Assembly: GCA_016871975.1 (NCBI GenBank)
Contig: VHBM01000003.1
Coordinates: 1-43,064 of the forward strand
Length of the DNA: 43,064 nucleotides
Direction: 5' to 3'
DNA from: Nitrososphaerota archaeon
GTDB lineage: Archaea > Thermoproteota > Nitrososphaeria > Nitrososphaerales > Nitrosopumilaceae
The notes under the pieces were generated by a model. The model did not search any database. It worked only from the letters and a program-made list of their open reading frames with translations, and was not told where the DNA came from. Shown here piece by piece: positions 39,675 to 43,064 of this stretch. The position numbers and the translations under genes were made by a program. Each line of letters begins with the position of its first letter. The stretch's first letter is position 1.

Positions 39675-40930
39675 TCCAAGGCCACCTTGAGAACATCTAA
39701 GTTTTGCTCCATTTTTTCCAAGAAGGTCGTTCCGTTAGACATTTCCTCTGGCGTGAGTGCCTCAATTGGGCTGAAAATTAACACCTGTGCCCCTGCCTCA
39801 TCTGCAATAACTTGTGCAAGCCTCGGGCCTATCAATTCTTCTGCAAATATAACTTTGATATCATTATCATGTACAAAGTCTACAAATTCTGCGATCTCAG
39901 CAGCTGATGCTTCAACATCTGGAGCAAAGCCACCTATTGCAAATACAGTTAATCCATATCGTTCACCGAAATAGGTAAATGCATTATGGAATGGAACAAA
40001 TGTGTCCTTTTGGCAGTTTGAGAGTTCGGATCTTACTTTTGCATCAAAGGCATCTAACTTTGCATTGTATGCTGCTGCATTTTGTTCATAATAGTTTGCA
40101 TTCTCAGGATCAGCATCAACTAGTGCGTTCTTTATGTTGTTGACCTGTTGTTTTACAAGAATTGGATCAAGCCAGATGTGCGGATCATGCTCAAAAGAAT
40201 GGCCATGTCCGTGTTCATCTTCTTTTTCATGGTCTTTATCATGTACATCTTCTCCATAGACCAAATGGCGAATCTCCTCTATCCCCTCTGGAGCATCAAT
40301 ATGTCCATCCTCGATTTCATGTACTAATTTTTCAATCTCTTCGATGATGCCTTCACCATGTTCATGCCCGTCACCTTCATGCTCGTGCAGTATTTCTTTG
40401 ATAGCCTGAAGAGTTTGGGATTCCGTCAGGTGTCCTTCTTCAAACTCTTCTATTACTCGTGCAATCTCTTCTAAAAATTCTTCTGCATGGCCATGCTCTT
40501 CGTGTTCTCCTGGTTCCAAAAGTTTTACGCCGTCTGATGCTTTAACAAAAACTACATGATCAAATTCTCCAGAATTAATTATGTTATCAACATATGGCTC
40601 CATTCCAAGTCCATTATACACAAACACATCAGCGTTTTTCAATGACTGTATTTCGCCAGCTCTAGGCTCCCAGTCATGGGCCGCTATCCCTGATGGAAGA
40701 TATTGTTTTACGACTGCCCTGTCTCCTGCAACATTCTTTGTAAATTCATAGTAGGGATAAAATGATGCATAAACTGCGAGTTTATCTTTCTGAATAACAT
40801 TACCTGCTTGAGAAGTATTTGCATCAATATCATTTTCCGTGAGACTCATAACTGAAACAACTGCAATCATAATAGCTACAGCTGCGCTTCCTCCAATCAC
40901 ATAGGAAATATTTTTGTTCATAGATAACAT
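39665..40930 (-). CDS. znuA: Zinc ABC transporter substrate-binding protein with His/Glu-rich helical insert
   Basis: ASFYPYYEFTKNVAGDRAVVKQYLPSGIAAHDWEP, DPHIWLDP, long His-rich loop. Confidence 0.92.
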   Translation of the reverse strand: MLSMNKNISYVIGGSAAVAIMIAVVSVMSLTENDIDANTSQAGNVIQKDKLAVYASFYPYYEFTKNVAGDRAVVKQYLPSGIAAHDWEPRAGEIQSLKNADVFVYNGLGMEPYVDNIINSGEFDHVVFVKASDGVKLLEPGEHEEHGHAEEFLEEIARVIEEFEEGHLTESQTLQAIKEILHEHEGDGHEHGEGIIEEIEKLVHEIEDGHIDAPEGIEEIRHLVYGEDVHDKDHEKEDEHGHGHSFEHDPHIWLDPILVKQQVNNIKNALVDADPENANYYEQNAAAYNAKLDAFDAKVRSELSNCQKDTFVPFHNAFTYFGERYGLTVFAIGGFAPDVEASAAEIAEFVDFVHDNDIKVIFAEELIGPRLAQVIADEAGAQVLIFSPIEALTPEEMSNGTTFLEKMEQNLDVLKVALECQ

Positions 40931-40989
40931 AACATATTATTAACAATTCTATATAAATTAATAATTACTACTTTATTTTTAGTGTTTAT

Positions 40990-41013
40990 TAATAATTAAA
41001 TGGCTAATTATTA
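40990..41013. promoter_or_regulatory. Candidate operator: perfect 9-bp inverted repeat TAATAATTA-N6-TAATTATTA
   Basis: Located between divergent znuA and the NikR-like regulator; additional half-site TAATAATTA at 40959-40967. Confidence 0.45.
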
Positions 41014-41050
41014 CCATAAAGTTATTAAGTTTGCATTCCAATTTTAAACA

Positions 41051-41455
41051 ATGGTTAATAATCTAAAGGACGTAAGCATCATCTCAATATCTCTGAACAA
41101 TGACCTGACAAAAGAACTAGACAGATTACAAAAAACATTGGGGTTTACAGGGCGTTCTGAGATCGTTAGGGCCGGAATACGCACCTTTGTCCAAGAAGAA
41201 AAACAAAAGCAGGATATGAAAGGAATAAAGAATGCAATACTAATGGTTGTTCATGCAGATGAATTTGATGATCAGGTGGCAGGGATAAAACATGATTATG
41301 AAAATCTGATTAAGACACATCTTCATAATAAAATCGACAACAATAGATGTGTTGAATTGTTTTTACTAGATGGAGATGCAAAGAAGATAGAGGCAGTGAC
41401 AAAGGGATTTTTGACAAATAAAAAAATGGATAATGTAAAACTTCTTGTTCTATAG
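41051..41455 (+). CDS. NikR-like (ribbon-helix-helix plus ACT-like) metal-responsive regulator
   Basis: RHH: ISISLNNDLTKELDRLQKTLGFTGRSEIVRAGIRTFV; C-terminal HLHNKIDNNRCVELFLLDGDAKKI. Confidence 0.8.
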   Translation: MVNNLKDVSIISISLNNDLTKELDRLQKTLGFTGRSEIVRAGIRTFVQEEKQKQDMKGIKNAILMVVHADEFDDQVAGIKHDYENLIKTHLHNKIDNNRCVELFLLDGDAKKIEAVTKGFLTNKKMDNVKLLVL

Positions 41456-41552
41456 TTTAGGCCAAGATAAAAAGATTTAAAATTTAATGAATAGGTTCTA
41501 CGATGATTGATTTAGGATTCATTGTATGTCATAAAAAAGGTAAAAATTTGGT

Positions 41553-41840
41553 TTATGCACATGATATGTTTTTAATTTGAAACGTCTCACTCATGGCAAT
41601 ATACTCGTCAATCTTTTGTCTTATATCATCAGAAGTTGTATCGTCCATCCCAGAAAAACCAGCGTGGAAAGAAATTTTCTTTCCCGATACATTTACGTCA
41701 GATACTTCCATATCAGCGTAGACGTTGGTGATTTCATGTACCCATTCTTGTGCTTCATGCTTGTCAATACCGTCAGTTTCAAGATTTACTTGAATCATCT
41801 TTGTCATATCATTGTAAATCATTATACCATATTTAGACAT
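41553..41840 (-). CDS. Hypothetical protein
   Basis: 95-aa ORF with natural composition. Confidence 0.55.
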   Translation of the reverse strand: MSKYGIMIYNDMTKMIQVNLETDGIDKHEAQEWVHEITNVYADMEVSDVNVSGKKISFHAGFSGMDDTTSDDIRQKIDEYIAMSETFQIKNISCA

Positions 41841-41979
41841 TATGAAATATACTCAAATATTTCATAGTAATTATTAAAAATATAAAATTTATTAATAACC
41901 TTCCTGTACAAAATGTAAGCATCCACATGCTACACAATACTGACAGGCTTGTCCTGCCAGGTTGTGTTTAGGAGAAAAA

Positions 41980-42159
41980 ATGAAACAAGAAGAAAATGAC
42001 ACAAATGAAGTGAAAATTGAGATAAACGATTCCAATAATACACATAACAACAACCATTCAATAACACTAAAATCAAAAATGATCGATGTTGACAAATTGC
42101 TCCCGATGGCGCAAAAATGGTTAGAGGAATTCAAGCAAAAAAAATGGCTTGAGAGATAA
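41980..42159 (+). CDS. Small hypothetical protein (start moved from 41962)
   Basis: AGGAG Shine-Dalgarno 6 nt before ATGAAACAAGAAG; 59 aa. Confidence 0.5.
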   Translation: MKQEENDTNEVKIEINDSNNTHNNNHSITLKSKMIDVDKLLPMAQKWLEEFKQKKWLER

Positions 42160-42448
42160 ACTTGGTTATCGGTAATAACGTGAATGTAACTTTCGAACGA
42201 CCAAGTTGGGATGAATATTTTATGATTCAAGCAGTGTTTTTTCTATGACTGCAGAAACTAGATCTCGTCTTGTTCGTTCTTTTGGCGTCAACAGATTGTT
42301 TTTTTTTTTGCGTGTTTAATAAGATACCGAAATTTAATTTTGAATAATCAATATAATAAATTCAAATATTGAGTGCATTGCAATCACTTTGAAGATAACA
42401 CAACACTACCTATGTATGGTTAGGATTGGTTTTAGCAACTTGAAAAAA

Positions 42449-42550
42449 TCATGTATCGCAATGGCAACAAATGTTATCATGGTTTTTCTTGCAGCCAGGA
42501 CAGCTAACTGCACCACCAAAATGACATTTACAGTCGCAGATTTGTTTCAT
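42449..42550 (-). CDS. 33-aa Cys/His-rich microprotein MKQICDCKCHFGGAVSCPGCKKNHDNICCHCDT (metallothionein-like)
   Basis: Hand translation of the minus strand; 8 Cys and 3 His of 33; neighbours a Zn uptake locus; track lists only the antisense ORF. Confidence 0.6.
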   Translation of the reverse strand: MKQICDCKCHFGGAVSCPGCKKNHDNICCHCDT

Positions 42551-42566
42551 ATCCAGTTGATACGAT

Positions 42567-42580
42567 GGTAGAGTTCTACC
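42567..42580. promoter_or_regulatory. Perfect inverted repeat GGTAGA-GT-TCTACC upstream of the Cys-rich microprotein
   Basis: 6-2-6 palindrome, extended by ATAC...GTAT outside; 17-30 nt upstream of the ATG at 42550. Confidence 0.4.
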
Positions 42581-42648
42581 GTATACATAAAGGAATGTTG
42601 TAAGTTATTTTCAATTGGTATTTTAAAGGTCAGAATCAAACTACGAAA

Positions 42649-43064
42649 ATGCGGCGATTTGAAACAGGAAAATGGGATCTTTCCTATCTTGCAAGGAGTC
42701 AAAACAGCCCTCAGTTTTCACAAAAAATTCAAGATGTTGAAAATAAAGTAAAGCAGTTTGAGAAAATAAAGCAAAATCTAAAGCCTAGCATGCAGCCAAA
42801 AAAGTTTCAAAACATCCTACATGATCTAGAAGAGATTTCAGAAAAAATCAGCATTGTTGCAGGCTATGCACATCTATCCTATGCTGCAAATACCCAATCA
42901 GATGAGGCCACATCACTTGTAACAAAGATGACAAAGCTTGCTGCAGATATTGAAAATCGTACGCTCTTTTTTGATCTGTGGTGGAAAAAAAAGATTGATG
43001 AAAAAAATGCATCAAGGCTCATAAAAGATTCAGGCCAGCTATCAAACTATCTAAGATACAAGCG
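42649..43064 (+). CDS. Oligoendopeptidase F-like M3 peptidase (N-terminal part, runs off window)
   Basis: MRRFETGKWDLSYLARSQNSPQFSQKIQDVENKVKQFEK... typical PepF N-terminal region; open to window end. Confidence 0.7.
   Translation, partial: MRRFETGKWDLSYLARSQNSPQFSQKIQDVENKVKQFEKIKQNLKPSMQPKKFQNILHDLEEISEKISIVAGYAHLSYAANTQSDEATSLVTKMTKLAADIENRTLFFDLWWKKKIDEKNASRLIKDSGQLSNYLRYK

Noticed and set aside
41577-41867. Plus-strand 96-aa ORF
   Set aside because: Overlaps the better-composed minus-strand ORF 41553-41840.
42240-42320. Minus-strand coding remnant (…NLLTPKERTRRDLVSAVIEKTLLES) next to an 11-nt T homopolymer
   Set aside because: Protein-like but no good start codon and an upstream stop; could be a frameshifted fragment, too short to support.
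42389-42571. Track ORF on the plus strand (60 aa)
   Set aside because: Antisense shadow of the Cys/His-rich minus-strand microprotein; low-quality composition.
1-43064. CRISPR arrays, transposases, phage genes, rRNA
   Set aside because: No regularly spaced repeats, no transposase/integrase or phage structural motifs, and no rRNA-like sequence seen.

Overview
The window looks like chromosomal DNA from an ammonia-oxidising archaeon (Nitrososphaerota/Thaumarchaeota, Nitrosopumilales-like). This is judged from gene content (CdvC, UvrABC, TrmB, L40e, a 3HP/4HB-cycle-type Fe-ADH), archaeal features and AT-rich composition. Most of it is housekeeping: carAB, cdvC locus, gltA, uvrBAC, purN/folD/purD, ileS, sucCD, rpl40e and one tRNA. 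A znuABC-like zinc uptake locus with a NikR-like regulator and small metal-binding ORFs lies at the right end. The main discovery candidate is in carB (minus strand, 6661->3399). The frame is broken by exactly 20 nt inserted inside the conserved GEAGE|FDYSG motif. The transcript around it folds into a bulge-helix-bulge (BHB): GGCG-AA^A-GUAG-CUAAA-CUAC-CGUC-AA^U. Cutting at the canonical BHB positions removes exactly those 20 nt and restores the full 1080-aa CarB frame, which points to an archaeal tRNA-type intron in a protein-coding gene. The tRNA-Val(CAC) gene in the same window carries a 23-nt non-canonical intron (position 44/45) with the same BHB geometry. carB also appears to start at a CTG codon inside carA, preceded by a strong Shine-Dalgarno. 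Further observations include an ESCRT-III-like/coiled-coil/CdvC operon, a UvrC lacking its C-terminal HhH domain, a His-rich tandem-repeat insert in ZnuA, palindromic candidate operators, and a 33-aa Cys/His-rich microprotein missing from the ORF track. All calls come from reading the sequence; no searches were run.
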